A stretch of DNA of 41,229 bases from Bacteroidota bacterium (GCA_028873925.1 JAPPNA010000180.1:1-41229); one strand, 5' to 3'; counted from the first letter of the stretch, positions 1-9,341 are shown. Made by a program: numbers and translations. The notes: generated from the sequence alone by a model not told the origin.

Positions 1-1
1 C

Positions 2-127
2 GGTTGGGATCGTGGCCTTGAGGTGAGCGGAGCCGGATTGCCATCGGGAATGTATATGTACCGCATGCATGTGGACCTGCCCGATGGCGCAACCATCACA
101 TCCGGCAGTTTCATTCATATCCGGTGA
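2..127 (+). CDS. C-terminal end of a T9SS-sorted secreted protein (partial)
   Basis: The first bases are open in frame 2 up to a TGA at 125-127. The translation ends in a segment of the form GLPSGMYMYRMHV followed by a short strand ending FIHIR. This is the shape of the type A sorting domain of the type IX secretion system: a beta-rich tail with a glycine-Y-Y-R core, ending in a basic residue just before the stop. The domain is removed when the cargo is anchored or released at the cell surface. Only about 41 residues lie in the window, so the function of the cargo is not visible. I see the tail motif; the secretion route is known for the family; the cargo identity is unknown. Confidence 0.6.
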   Translation, partial: GWDRGLEVSGAGLPSGMYMYRMHVDLPDGATITSGSFIHIR

Positions 128-627
128 ACAGGCGCTATTGACTGCGATCTCCCATGGAAAGCGCATCCAGGGACATACCCGAAGGGTCGTAGTGGAAAAG
201 CAGGTCCCGCCCTGGCTTCGGCAGTACGTTTGGTCTTTTCTTGCACGCACGCAGATCGCCGCCAGGTAGAGGGAAAATGCCGCGCAGGAACGGCGCACCG
301 GCGCGAGTCAACCATCAGGCGGTAGAGGTACGCACCAGACGGAATCTTCATCTGCGGCAAGGAAATTTGGCGCCCGTAGCCGGCCGCCAGGTTCGCCGGC
401 GATTGTCTGAGCACACGCCGCCCCGATACATCCAAGATTTCTACCCCAACGCGGGCTGGGCCAGGCAAGTAAAACCGTAAGGTGGTAGATGCGCGCAAAT
501 CATTATCGGGCGGAGCACGCAGGTCCAGAGTTTCTTCAACGGAGAATAGGGAAAGACTATTCAGTTGCAGGAAGCTATGAAGGGGGCTTCCGACAGCCTG
601 CTGACTTCCGTATTTTGGTCTCGCAGG
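115..627 (-). pseudogene. Remnant of a second T9SS-type C-terminal domain
   Basis: On the minus strand a frame is open from just after a TAA at 630-628 down to 115. Its middle part reads TTLRFYLPGPARVGVEILDV, then SGRRVLRQ, then IPSGAYLYRLMV. This is the usual order of a FlgD-like/T9SS type A tail (strand, DVSGRRV turn, GxYxYRL strand). After LYRLMV the normal short ending is missing, and the frame runs on for about 60 low-complexity arginine-rich residues. Upstream only about 40 residues precede the domain before a stop, and no good start is visible. I read it as a decayed gene end, convergent with the T9SS gene at the left edge. A genuine short protein using TTG at 498 is possible but less likely. 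Confidence 0.4.
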
Positions 628-644
628 TTAAACCCTGAAGATCG

Positions 645-1004
645 ATGAGAATAGTGCTTGCTACCGTGAACCTGGGTGCCGCCGCCTTCTTTCTGGTCTG
701 CGCCGGATGGCAGCTTAATGACCCGGATGCCATGGCATGGGCGGTCCTGTACAGTATGGCTGCCTTGGGCGGTGTGCTGGTGCAGCTCAAACGCCTGCCA
801 TGGACAGCGGCCGCCTGGTTCGGAGCCGGTTCACTCGTGCTCGGACTGGTGCTGGCCGGTCAGGTCATCATCGAGCGTCAGTACTACTTTGACGAAGTCG
901 GCCGCGAAATGATGGGGTCCGTGCTGGTGGCTCTGTTTATGGGAGTGCTGGTGCTGCAGATCCGTGCCCAAGAGCGCACTAATCATCATACTTCCGATAG
1001 CTGA
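645..1004 (+). CDS. TMEM220-family small integral membrane protein
   Basis: A 119-residue protein made of about four hydrophobic segments: residues 4-23, 31-46, 53-72 and 87-106. The sequence QLNDPDAMAWAVLYSM after the first segment matches the short conserved Q-x-NDPD-x-x-x-W motif of the transmembrane family 220. This family is common in Bacteroidota and Proteobacteria and has no assigned biochemical function. ATG at 645 places the first helix at the N-terminus, as in other members. The 3' end overlaps the convergent amidohydrolase gene by 26 bp, so the two transcripts are complementary at their ends. Family assignment is from the motif and topology; nothing here suggests a pathway. Confidence 0.8.
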   Translation: MRIVLATVNLGAAAFFLVCAGWQLNDPDAMAWAVLYSMAALGGVLVQLKRLPWTAAAWFGAGSLVLGLVLAGQVIIERQYYFDEVGREMMGSVLVALFMGVLVLQIRAQERTNHHTSDS

Positions 1005-2691
1005 TGTTCCCGCCGACGATGGTGTAGAGCACTTCGGTCTCCAGAATTTCGGAGTCCGGGATGGTCATGATATCCCGCGACAGCACCGTTATGTCGGCGA
1101 GTTTGCCCGATGTCAGCGTGCCCTTGATGTCTTCCTCAAACGCGGCAATCGCATTGTTGAGGGTATAGGATTGCAGGGCCTGCTCCCGAGTCAGCCGCTC
1201 ATCGGGAAAAAAGACCGTGCCGTCCTGGAGCTGCCGGGTCACGGTCGCATGGAAGCTGGCGATTGGGTCCACATCCTCTACCGGTGCATCGGTGCCGTTG
1301 GTGACCAACGCATCGGACTGCCATAGTGTCTGCCAGCGGTACGCCCCGCTTTCGGCACGTTCCTCGCCGAGGCACCGATACACCCAAGGGCCATCACTGG
1401 TGGCGTGTACGCCCTGCATGGAAGCAATGACCCCCAGCGCGCCGAATCGGGGGATATCATCGGGATGTACATGCTGAGCGTGTTCAATGCGCCAGCGCAA
1501 GTCCTGATCAGAGGACCGGCCGTAAAGGTCTTCAAAAATATTCAGCACCTCGTGATTCGCCCGATCACCAATAGCATGAATGCACACTTGGAATCCATGC
1601 TCCAAGGATATTTCTGCGGTGCGGCGCACCTCTTCCGGGTCAACCGTCACCAGCCCGACACTCCCCGGCATATCGCTATAGGGCTCCAGCAGCCATGCCC
1701 CATGCGATCCCAAGGCCCCGTCAATCGATCGCTTCACACTGCGCACGGTGAGAAAATTGTTGCCGTAGCCGATCATCCTGTAATCGGTCAGATTGGCGGC
1801 CAGCGCCTCGCTGCTTGCCCGGATCATGACATAAAGGCGGACGGGCAGTTCGCCTTCATCCGCAAGCTGCCGGAACATGTCCACGGTAGCAAATGATACG
1901 CCCGCATCATGGAATGAGGTTATGCCTTTAGCGAGGCTCTCCTGGGCGGCCAGGGCAGACTGCTGGCGGGCTTCGGCAGCGCGTTCTTCGTCCGTCATGG
2001 ACTCCCGGGCGCGGGCGCGGGCCGCACCCACGAGGCTCTGGGCTGTTTCACGGAGCAGACCGGTCAGCTCACCCCGGGCATCCCGAATGAGTTCTCCGCC
2101 TTCAGGGTTGGGGGTTTCAGGGCTGATGCCGGCGGCATTCAGGGCGGCCCGGTTGGCAAAGGCGGCATGACCGCTGGCGTGCCTCAGCAGCACCGGGTTG
2201 TCCGGGGACACTGCACTCAGGCTGTGATGGCTGGGTACGCCGTCCACAGTGTTGGGAGGCAGGCTGTCCCATTTTTCCTGATGCCAGCCGCGTCCGGTTA
2301 TCCATTCACCGCTTTCGGCGGTTTCTGCGGCCTCGGCCACCATATTGACAATGTCCTCCCAGCTCTTGGCTGTGGTCAGATCCAGAATCATGCGGGCTTC
2401 TCCAAGCCCCATGTAGTGGCCATGGCCTTCTATAAGACCCGGTATGGCCAGCCGCCCTTCCAGGTCTATGACTTCCGTCCCGTCTCCGATATATGCGGCG
2501 ATGTCGGCACTGGACCCTACCGCAGCAATGGTGTCACCCATAACGGCCAACGCCTCCACCTCCGGCTGCTGAGCGTCAACGGTGACAATTTTTCCGTTGG
2601 TGAGCACAAGCCGGGCGTATGGATCATCCGATGAGCAGCCCAAAAGGATGCAGCCGCTGACCAAGGTAAGCGTGAAGAGCCGAAATTTCAT
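979..2691 (-). CDS. Lipoprotein amidohydrolase of the YtcJ/amidohydrolase_3 family
   Basis: A 570-residue metal-dependent hydrolase. I chose ATG at 2691 because it gives a lipoprotein signal, MKFRLFTLTLVSGCILLGC, with the lipobox LLGC and serines after the cysteine. An upstream in-frame start at 2802 would bury this signal and overlap the cupin gene. Visible features: the N-terminal composite-domain strand LVLTNGKIVTVDA, the first metal motif GHGHYMG, CIHAIGDRANHEVL, the EHAQHVHPDDI stretch, and TDAPVEDVDPIASF near the end, which holds the conserved aspartate. These are the landmarks of YtcJ-like amidohydrolases, which cleave amide or carbamate bonds. The substrate is unknown. The protein probably sits in an envelope lipid leaflet. 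It is transcribed divergently from the cupin gene. Confidence 0.88.
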   Translation of the reverse strand: MKFRLFTLTLVSGCILLGCSSDDPYARLVLTNGKIVTVDAQQPEVEALAVMGDTIAAVGSSADIAAYIGDGTEVIDLEGRLAIPGLIEGHGHYMGLGEARMILDLTTAKSWEDIVNMVAEAAETAESGEWITGRGWHQEKWDSLPPNTVDGVPSHHSLSAVSPDNPVLLRHASGHAAFANRAALNAAGISPETPNPEGGELIRDARGELTGLLRETAQSLVGAARARARESMTDEERAAEARQQSALAAQESLAKGITSFHDAGVSFATVDMFRQLADEGELPVRLYVMIRASSEALAANLTDYRMIGYGNNFLTVRSVKRSIDGALGSHGAWLLEPYSDMPGSVGLVTVDPEEVRRTAEISLEHGFQVCIHAIGDRANHEVLNIFEDLYGRSSDQDLRWRIEHAQHVHPDDIPRFGALGVIASMQGVHATSDGPWVYRCLGEERAESGAYRWQTLWQSDALVTNGTDAPVEDVDPIASFHATVTRQLQDGTVFFPDERLTREQALQSYTLNNAIAAFEEDIKGTLTSGKLADITVLSRDIMTIPDSEILETEVLYTIVGGNISYRKYDD

Positions 2692-2786
2692 GGGTTCGGG
2701 GTAAACCTGTGGATGCAATGGACCGGACACCAAAACCTTTTGGTGCGCCTTAGCTATTATACGGATGACCATTAACTCTGTACACG

Positions 2787-3152
2787 ATGAGCCAAGAGGC
2801 ACAAATCTATCGCTGGAACGATATGCCGCTTGAGCGGGTGAAGCCCGACTTGGGCCGGCGACTGATAACGGGCGACCGTATGATGATTGCCCATGTCTAT
2901 CTGAAGAAAGGCTGCGTGGTGCCCTGGCATGAGCACGATAATGAGCAGCTCACCTATATTTTAACTGGCAGCCTGCAATTCTTCCTGGGCCGGGAGGGAG
3001 GTCAGGAAGTGATTGTGCACGAGGGCGAGGTGCTGGTCATCCCGTCCGGTTTGCCCCATAAGGCGGTGGCCCTGGAAGACACGCTGGATGTGGACATTTT
3101 CTGTCCGCCCCGGCAGGACTGGCTGGATGGTACCGATGCGTATTTGCGTTAG
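2787..3152 (+). CDS. Single-domain cupin protein
   Basis: A 121-residue protein with one cupin barrel. The first cupin motif is PWHEHDNEQLTYILTG, with two histidines and a glutamate spaced as in metal-binding cupins. The second is VIPSGLPHKAVA, which supplies the last histidine. The acidic ending IFCPPRQDW resembles small cupins often annotated as sugar- or pectin-degradation cupins or as isomerase-like proteins. Its end overlaps the start of the GH13 gene by 17 bp, so the two are probably co-transcribed and translationally coupled. A role in carbohydrate metabolism is an inference from this neighbour only. Confidence 0.82.
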   Translation: MSQEAQIYRWNDMPLERVKPDLGRRLITGDRMMIAHVYLKKGCVVPWHEHDNEQLTYILTGSLQFFLGREGGQEVIVHEGEVLVIPSGLPHKAVALEDTLDVDIFCPPRQDWLDGTDAYLR

Positions 3153-4953
3153 TCTTTGGCTCGGCTGCTGGCTGATAGGGGCAGCTGCGGCTCAACAGCT
3201 GAGCAGTCCGCCCGCCTGGGCGGAGGAGGCTGTCTGGTATCAGATTTTTGTGGAACGTTTCCGCAACGGGGATCTGTCCAACGATCCGACCTTGGACCAG
3301 ATGGAAGGGTCGTGGCCGCATTTGCGTCTGGAGGGCTGGGCACCGACACCCTGGACACACGACTGGTATCAGCAGGAGGACTGGGCGGCGGCGAGCGGAG
3401 AGCCGTTTTACCGCACCGTTCAAATGCGGCGCTACGGGGGCGACCTGCAGGGGGTGCTGGATAAGCTGGACTACCTTCAGGATCTGGGTGTGACCGCGTT
3501 GTATTTCAATCCGCTCAATGATTCGCCTTCGTTGCACAAGTACGATGCGCGGCACTACCGGCATATTGACAGGAATTTCGGGCCTGACCCCGAAGGCGAT
3601 GCCCGCATCATTGACTCGGAAGATCCACTGGATCCCGACACCTGGCAATGGACCGCAGCCGATCGGCTGTTTCTCATGGTTATTGAGGAGGCGCACCGGC
3701 GGGGTATACGCGTGATTATGGACTATTCCTGGAATCACACCGGGATTACGTTCTGGGCCTGGCAACATGTTCTGGAGCATCAGCAGGCCTCCCCGTATGC
3801 CGACTGGTATGACATTGCGTCCTTTGACGATCCGGCTACACCCGATACCAGCGAGTTTGCCTACGATGGGTGGCTGGGTGTCAAGACCCTGCCGGAACTG
3901 GCGGAGGTGGAACAGTCGGGCGAAGGCATGCTTCACCCGGAGGTCAGCGCGCACATCTACAATGTGACGCGACGCTGGCTGGACCCGAACGGTGATGGGG
4001 ATCCTTCTGATGGTGTGGACGGGTTCCGGCTGGATGTGGCGGAAATGGTCCCCAAGGGCTTCTGGCGCGCCTATCGCACTTTCGTCAGGAGTATCAATCC
4101 AGAAGCCTACCTGGTGGGTGAGGTCTGGTGGGATTCATGGCCGCACCACATGACCGATCCCGCTGCCTGGCTTCAGGGGGATGTGTTTGATGCGGTCATG
4201 AATTACCGGTGGTATATGCCGACGCGGAGTTTCTTTGCGCAGGCACCGCCCAACCTGACAGCCTCGCAGTATGTCGCGCACATGGATTCCATCATGACCG
4301 GCTACGACCGGACGTTCTGGAATGCCATGATGAATCTGACGGCGAGTCATGATTCGCCCCGTTTCGGGACCAGTATTTACAATCCGGGCCTGTATAAATA
4401 CCGCATGAGTCCGAACGGCAACCCGGACTTCAGGATGGATCGTCCAGATGCGCGTGCGCGTGCGATTCAGAAGATGATTTTGGTCCAGCAATTCACTTGG
4501 CCGGGTGCCCCGCATATCTGGAACGGCGATGAGGCGGGCATGTGGGGCGGAGATGACCCGGATGTCCGGAAGCCGCTGCTGTGGTCGGATCTGGCCTATG
4601 AAGATGAGAGCGCGCATCCGTTCGGAGGCGAGCGTAGACCCGATGTTGTTGCCCCGCATCTACAGCTGATGGCCTTGTACAAAGAACTGATCAGGCTGCG
4701 AAAATCCCACCTGCAGCTATGGGTACACGGGGAGACCACCTGGCCGGTCATTGATGATGATCGGCGTATTCTGGTCTATGAACGCAGGCACGATACCGGC
4801 CGGGCCTTAGTCCTGTTCAATGCAGCCGAAGAGCAGCAGGCTGTGGTGATCCCGGAAAGCACCTATCGTCAGGTTTTTCCGACGGGAGCAGTACAAACCC
4901 TGAGTCAGATTGCCCTGCCGCCCCTTAGTGCAGTCGTGCTCTTGGCCAAGTAG
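3136..4953 (+). CDS. Secreted alpha-amylase-family glycosidase (GH13)
   Basis: A 605-residue protein with a signal peptide (MRICVSLWLGCWLIGAAAAQ). ATG at 3136 is preferred because the longer frame from 3013 would be a shadow of the cupin gene. The GH13 barrel begins at WYQIFVERFRNGD. The four conserved regions are visible: DYSWNHTG (region I), DGFRLDVAEM with the nucleophile aspartate (region II), GEVWWDSW with the acid/base glutamate (region III), and ASHDSPRFG with the third carboxylate (region IV). The C-terminus is a small beta domain ending LPPLSAVVLLAK. The enzyme should hydrolyse alpha-1,4-glucans or short malto-oligosaccharides in the periplasm or outside the cell. Subfamily (amylase, neopullulanase-like or cyclomaltodextrinase-like) cannot be set from the motifs alone. 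Confidence 0.92.
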   Translation: MRICVSLWLGCWLIGAAAAQQLSSPPAWAEEAVWYQIFVERFRNGDLSNDPTLDQMEGSWPHLRLEGWAPTPWTHDWYQQEDWAAASGEPFYRTVQMRRYGGDLQGVLDKLDYLQDLGVTALYFNPLNDSPSLHKYDARHYRHIDRNFGPDPEGDARIIDSEDPLDPDTWQWTAADRLFLMVIEEAHRRGIRVIMDYSWNHTGITFWAWQHVLEHQQASPYADWYDIASFDDPATPDTSEFAYDGWLGVKTLPELAEVEQSGEGMLHPEVSAHIYNVTRRWLDPNGDGDPSDGVDGFRLDVAEMVPKGFWRAYRTFVRSINPEAYLVGEVWWDSWPHHMTDPAAWLQGDVFDAVMNYRWYMPTRSFFAQAPPNLTASQYVAHMDSIMTGYDRTFWNAMMNLTASHDSPRFGTSIYNPGLYKYRMSPNGNPDFRMDRPDARARAIQKMILVQQFTWPGAPHIWNGDEAGMWGGDDPDVRKPLLWSDLAYEDESAHPFGGERRPDVVAPHLQLMALYKELIRLRKSHLQLWVHGETTWPVIDDDRRILVYERRHDTGRALVLFNAAEEQQAVVIPESTYRQVFPTGAVQTLSQIALPPLSAVVLLAK

Positions 4954-5172
4954 CGCGGCTCCACATACCGGCGCAAATTCCATATTGTGCGGACTGTAAA
5001 TCTCGGGGGGCGTTTCGCAGGCTCAAGTAGGTTGCCATCTGCAGAGGCATAGTGCGATTCAGCCCCCCTTGCAGCACCTTGCACCGCTCGTACCCCGCTG
5101 TGCCCGGCCCGGCTCAACACTGTTGGACGTGCGGCGTTAGCTTATGGGTGTAAAATCAGGCCTTCAATTGCG

Positions 5173-5937
5173 ATGGGATGGACTGCTGGGCGGATTCCAG
5201 GCGCACTGGCACTGGTGGCGCTGCTTGGCTCTGTGCCATCGGCAGCGCAAGATATGGCCTTGGAAATCGTTCAGCGGAGCGAAGAGCTGATGCGCGGCGA
5301 ACGGGCCGTAGGCAGTTACAGGATCACCATTCTGCGACCCGGCTGGCAGCGGGTTCTTGAGTTTGACTCCTGGGTGGACGGCACTCGGCAGTCGTTTATT
5401 CTGATCAAGGCACCCGCCAAGGAGCGCGGTGTGACCTTCCTTAAACTCGGACGCGAAATGTGGCAGTATGTGCCGCGTATCAATCGGGTGGTCAAGCTGC
5501 CGCCATCCATGATGATGCAGTCGTGGATGGGTTCAGGATTCACCAACGACGATCTGGTACGATCATCCTCGCTGGTGGAAGATTACGAGCATTCGTTGGT
5601 GGGCACACTTGCAACCACCGAGGGTGAAGCCTGGCAGATAGAACTTAAGACGAGGCCCGAGGCACCGGTGGCATGGGACCGGATGCTGATGTGGATCCGC
5701 ACGGCGGATTACCTGCCGGTTAAGGCCGAATTCTATAACGAACGGGCCGAACTGGTGCGGACGATGACCTACAGTGAATTCCGGCTGGTCGGCGGTCGGA
5801 CGCTACCCTCCAGAATGGAACTAACCGAGGAGCGATTCGCCGATCGCAAGACCATTCTGGATATCGTCTCCATGTCCTTTGACGAAGCGATTGATCCCGG
5901 CGTGTTCACCCAGCGGAACCTGCGGCGCTCCAGATAG
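5173..5937 (+). CDS. Outer-membrane lipoprotein-sorting (LolA-like) protein
   Basis: A 254-residue protein with an N-terminal signal peptide (GALALVALLGSVPSAAQ). The mature part matches the LolA-like family often annotated as outer-membrane lipoprotein-sorting protein. Landmarks are YRITILRPGWQRVLEFDSW, FILIKAPAKERGVTFLKL, MWQYVPRINRVVKLPPSMM, and SWMGSGFTNDDLV. Such proteins have a half-barrel that binds acyl chains or lipids in the periplasm. The gene is followed after 3 bp by an FtsX-type permease and sits at the head of a four-gene operon with a second permease and an ATPase. This suggests that it receives a lipidated or hydrophobic substrate from that ABC transporter. The substrate is not known. 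The 219 bp upstream hold no recognisable gene and presumably the operon promoter. Confidence 0.85.
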   Translation: MGWTAGRIPGALALVALLGSVPSAAQDMALEIVQRSEELMRGERAVGSYRITILRPGWQRVLEFDSWVDGTRQSFILIKAPAKERGVTFLKLGREMWQYVPRINRVVKLPPSMMMQSWMGSGFTNDDLVRSSSLVEDYEHSLVGTLATTEGEAWQIELKTRPEAPVAWDRMLMWIRTADYLPVKAEFYNERAELVRTMTYSEFRLVGGRTLPSRMELTEERFADRKTILDIVSMSFDEAIDPGVFTQRNLRRSR

Positions 5938-5940
5938 AGG

Positions 5941-7164
5941 ATGGCCAGACTGCTGACATTGGGATGGCGCGATATCTGGCGTAACCGCCGCCGATCACTG
6001 CTTACCATGGGGGCCATAGTGTTTGCAATGCTGGTCGTGGCGCTGATCAAGTCCAGCAATGACGGCACCTACGATGCCATGGAGGAACGGATTGCGCGCC
6101 AATATACGGGCGACCTTCAGGTGTACAGGGGCGGATTCTTTGAAGACCGAGCGCTGGAGCAGTCAATCACGGAACAGGAGCTGGATGTGAGTACGCTCCG
6201 GCAGCAGAACGACTGGATCACCGCTACAGCCCGGCGACTGGACGGGTTTGGACTGGTCAGCAGTGATTTAGCCAGCGCCGGGGCCCTGATTACCGGCGTG
6301 GATCCCGCGTCTGAGCTGGAGCTGGGCAGCTATATGACCCATGTGAGCGAGGGCATCTTTCTGGCTGATGAAGACCATGGCCAGGCCCTCCTTGGCCGCG
6401 TAATGGCACAGAATCTTTCTGTTGGGGTCGGGGACTCCATCGTGGTGCTGACGCAGGGCTACCACAGCGTAATGGGTGCTGAGATCTATGTGGTAAAGGG
6501 ACTCGTCGGGTCCGGTTCGGGAGAGTTGGACCGCTCCGCCATGATTCTGACGCTGCCGGCCGCTCAGGAACTGCTGTCCATGCCCGGGCGCTATACGTCT
6601 TTGATCATTCAGACCGACAACCACCGAAGGGCGGACCATCGCGCGCGCAGTCTGGCCCTTGACGGGTATGAGGCTAAATCCTGGCGGGCCATCATGACCG
6701 ATCTGGTTCAGCTGCGAAATCTGGACAATGCTGGCAATTTTGTCATTTACGCGTTTCTCTTTCTGCTGGTGGGGCTCGAAATATTCAATACGACGACCAT
6801 GAGCATGCTGGAACGGGTGCGGGAATTTGGCGTGATGATGGCGATCGGACTCAATCCGGGTCAGATCAGTGTGCTGATCATCCTGCAGGTGCTCATGAAG
6901 GTGCTGTTGGCGGTGGTCGCAGGCGGCGTGCTGATTGCCGTGGTAACCGGCATTTGGTCACATTACCCGATACCCCTGCCTGCAGAGATCCAGGAGTTCA
7001 ACGCGGAACTGGGCTTCGCCGTGGACGGAGTCTATTTTTCCAGCCAGCCCTCGATTCTGCTGCTTCCGGTCGTAAGCGTACTGATAATGTCAGCGGTATC
7101 GCTGATTTATCCGGTGGTACGCGTGCGGCGGTTAACACCGGTAGCCGCACTGGGCAGCAATTGA
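5941..7164 (+). CDS. ABC transporter permease, FtsX/MacB (LolC/E-like) type
   Basis: A 407-residue inner-membrane protein. It starts with a cytoplasmic RRSLLTMG stretch and one helix (residues 20-40), then a periplasmic domain of about 220 residues, then three C-terminal helices starting at FVIYAFLFLLVGLEIFNTTTMSMLERVREFGVMMAIG. The EF-GVMMAIG segment is the conserved FtsX-domain coupling helix. This topology (one helix, large periplasmic domain, three helices) is that of MacB, LolC and LolE permeases, which move substrates out of the outer leaflet by mechanotransmission instead of through a channel. It lies 3 bp after the LolA-like gene and 8 bp before a second permease, so it most likely forms a heterodimer with that protein. 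Confidence 0.9.
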   Translation: MARLLTLGWRDIWRNRRRSLLTMGAIVFAMLVVALIKSSNDGTYDAMEERIARQYTGDLQVYRGGFFEDRALEQSITEQELDVSTLRQQNDWITATARRLDGFGLVSSDLASAGALITGVDPASELELGSYMTHVSEGIFLADEDHGQALLGRVMAQNLSVGVGDSIVVLTQGYHSVMGAEIYVVKGLVGSGSGELDRSAMILTLPAAQELLSMPGRYTSLIIQTDNHRRADHRARSLALDGYEAKSWRAIMTDLVQLRNLDNAGNFVIYAFLFLLVGLEIFNTTTMSMLERVREFGVMMAIGLNPGQISVLIILQVLMKVLLAVVAGGVLIAVVTGIWSHYPIPLPAEIQEFNAELGFAVDGVYFSSQPSILLLPVVSVLIMSAVSLIYPVVRVRRLTPVAALGSN

Positions 7165-7172
7165 GGCGAGGC

Positions 7173-8390
7173 ATGTTTCCACTTATGGCCTGGCGCAATA
7201 TCTGGCGTAATCCACGCCGTTCCGGCGTGCTGATATCAGCGGTGGCTGCCGGAATATTCAGTTTTCTGGGCCTGACCGCGTACATGGCCGGATTCTCCAT
7301 GCAGTGGCTGGATGCGTCCATCCGGCTCCAGGGCGGCCATATCCTGATTGCTGGTCGGGGCTACTATGCGAATCCCGAGGTACGCAACTTGATAAAGGAT
7401 GTACGGCCTGTTGAAGATGCGCTGGCCGATATACCCGGTGCATCCGCATTGGGCCGCCTGGAAGTCCTGGGCATCGTCAACAGTGCGGCACAGGCTACGG
7501 CGGTTCAGATCACAGGGGTGAACCCCTTGCAGGAGCGCCGCAACAGTCCGATTCCCGGAGCGATTACCGCGGGCGTGTACATGGATGAGGCTGGCGAGGG
7601 TCTCGTGATGGGTGCCGCTTTGGCCGATAAGCTGCAGCTCCAATTGGGAGAGCGCGCCGTGCTTATGGTTAATGACTTAAGCAACGAACTGGCGAGCACA
7701 GCCGTTCGTGTTATTGGGCTGTATGAGTCAGCCAGCCGCAGCCTGGATGAGCGCGTGGTATTTCTGCACCGACATGACATGCAGGCTCTGGTGGGCTTTG
7801 AAGACCACGAGGTATCAACAGTGTCGGTCTTCCTGGACCGCGACCGGGATGTTGAGGGTATTGCCCGGCAGCTGCGTGCGGTTCTGGCCGACCCTTCAAT
7901 GGAACTGCTGACCTGGCGGCAGAGGCTGCCCATGATCGTGTCTATGGAGAGTATGCTGGGTTTGGTGAGCATCCTGATAGTGGTCATCCTGTTTGCCGCG
8001 ATTGGCTTTACGCTGATCAATTCGTTTCTGATGGTCATTTACGAGCGCATGCGCGAGATCGGCATCATGATGGCCAACGGGGTGGCTCCGGGTCAGATCC
8101 GGCATCTGATCTGGCTGGAGGCCGGATTCATGGTTCTGATTGGGGTTGCGGCAGGCAGCCTGCTTGCGTTTGGACTGATCGCGTGGTGGAGCCGGACAGG
8201 ACTGGATCTGTCGGCGTTTGCGGAGGGACTGCGCAGTTTTGGTGCCGATACGATTGTTTATCCCCGGCTGGACAGTGCCAGCGTTCTCTTAGGGTATATC
8301 ACCGTGATGATTATGATTACGCTGGCGGTTGCGTGGCCAGCGTGGAAGGCCAGCCGATTCCGGGCGGTAGATGCCCTTCAGCACACCTGA
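7173..8390 (+). CDS. Second ABC transporter permease, FtsX/MacB (LolC/E-like) type
   Basis: A 405-residue permease with the same plan as the preceding gene. The N-terminal MAWRNIWRNPRRSGVLIS parallels the WRDIWRNRRRSLLTM of its neighbour, and the C-terminal FtsX domain has YERMREIGIMMANGVAPGQ. ATG at 7173 has a purine-rich GAGGCGAG just upstream and is the only start giving the short cytoplasmic N-terminus; the longer frame from 6954 overlaps the previous gene heavily. Final helices are followed by the basic WPAWKASRFRAVDAL typical of the family end. Two dissimilar permeases plus one ATPase is the LolCDE arrangement. Confidence 0.9.
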   Translation: MFPLMAWRNIWRNPRRSGVLISAVAAGIFSFLGLTAYMAGFSMQWLDASIRLQGGHILIAGRGYYANPEVRNLIKDVRPVEDALADIPGASALGRLEVLGIVNSAAQATAVQITGVNPLQERRNSPIPGAITAGVYMDEAGEGLVMGAALADKLQLQLGERAVLMVNDLSNELASTAVRVIGLYESASRSLDERVVFLHRHDMQALVGFEDHEVSTVSVFLDRDRDVEGIARQLRAVLADPSMELLTWRQRLPMIVSMESMLGLVSILIVVILFAAIGFTLINSFLMVIYERMREIGIMMANGVAPGQIRHLIWLEAGFMVLIGVAAGSLLAFGLIAWWSRTGLDLSAFAEGLRSFGADTIVYPRLDSASVLLGYITVMIMITLAVAWPAWKASRFRAVDALQHT

Positions 8391-8396
8391 AATCCG

Positions 8397-9101
8397 ATGT
8401 CAGATGCAATCCCGCTGGTGCGGGCCACAGAGCTTGAAAAAGTGTACGCTCAGCCGGGACATGTGCCGGTCCGTGCAGTGGACAACATCACCCTTGAGGT
8501 GCAGTCAGGTGAATTTACCGCGGTGGCGGGGCCTTCAGGATCCGGAAAGACCACGCTGCTCAACCTGATCGGAGGACTTGACAGGCCAACCGGCGGCCAG
8601 GTCACGGTGGCCGGGCAGCATCTTGGCGAGCTCAGCCGCACCGAACTGGCCGCGTTCAGGCTCAACAATCTGGGGTTTATTTTCCAGGCCTTCAACCTGA
8701 TTCCGGTGCTCACGGCAGAAGAAAACGCCGAGTTCATTCTGCTGCTTCAGGGATTGCCCAAGGGAGAGCGTCGCGCTCGTGTAGCTCAGGAATTGGCGGA
8801 ATTGGGTATTACGGCGGACATGATGCGCCGCAGGCCCGCGAAGTTAAGCGGGGGTCAGCAGCAGCGCGTGGCGATTGCGCGCGCACTCGTAGCAAGACCC
8901 AAACTGATTCTGGCGGATGAACCTACCGGTAATCTGGATTCCACCAGCGGTGCCCGCTTGCTGGACAAGATGCGCGATCTTAGCGAGCGAACCGGCATTA
9001 CGTTTTTGTTTTCCACGCATGACCCGATGATCATTGAACGGGCCAGGCGGCTGGTTACGCTCAGAGATGGCCGAATCATCAGTGACAAGACCCGCAGATG
9101 A
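8397..9101 (+). CDS. ABC transporter ATPase, LolD/MacB type
   Basis: A 234-residue nucleotide-binding subunit. Walker A is GPSGSGKTT (about residues 45-53), the Q-loop is in FIFQAFNLIPVLTAEEN, the signature is LSGGQQQRVAIARAL, Walker B is LILADEPTGNLD, and the H-loop is in FLFSTHDP. The FQAFNLIPVLTAEENAEF region and overall length are those of the LolD/MacB/FtsE class, which pairs with FtsX-type permeases. It follows the second permease by 6 bp and closes the operon. It should power the pair of permeases encoded at 5941-8390. Confidence 0.94.
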   Translation: MSDAIPLVRATELEKVYAQPGHVPVRAVDNITLEVQSGEFTAVAGPSGSGKTTLLNLIGGLDRPTGGQVTVAGQHLGELSRTELAAFRLNNLGFIFQAFNLIPVLTAEENAEFILLLQGLPKGERRARVAQELAELGITADMMRRRPAKLSGGQQQRVAIARALVARPKLILADEPTGNLDSTSGARLLDKMRDLSERTGITFLFSTHDPMIIERARRLVTLRDGRIISDKTRR

Positions 9102-9341
9102 ACTGCTGGCCAGGACATGAAAGTTTGGCATTTTCCCAACGAGAAGACCGTGCCCCGAGTCGCAGCGGTGCACGCCGCTGACTTAAGGATCACTACACTT
9201 TCATAGGCTGTGTGCCAATGATATTCCAGGCAGATCCGGGCCGATGGGTTCCCGGAAATGAGGGCGGGAATGAAGTTGGACCCGCGCTTACGACCGCTTT
9301 TATGCACCGGTCTCGGACGGATCATGCTGGCAAGGGCGGCG

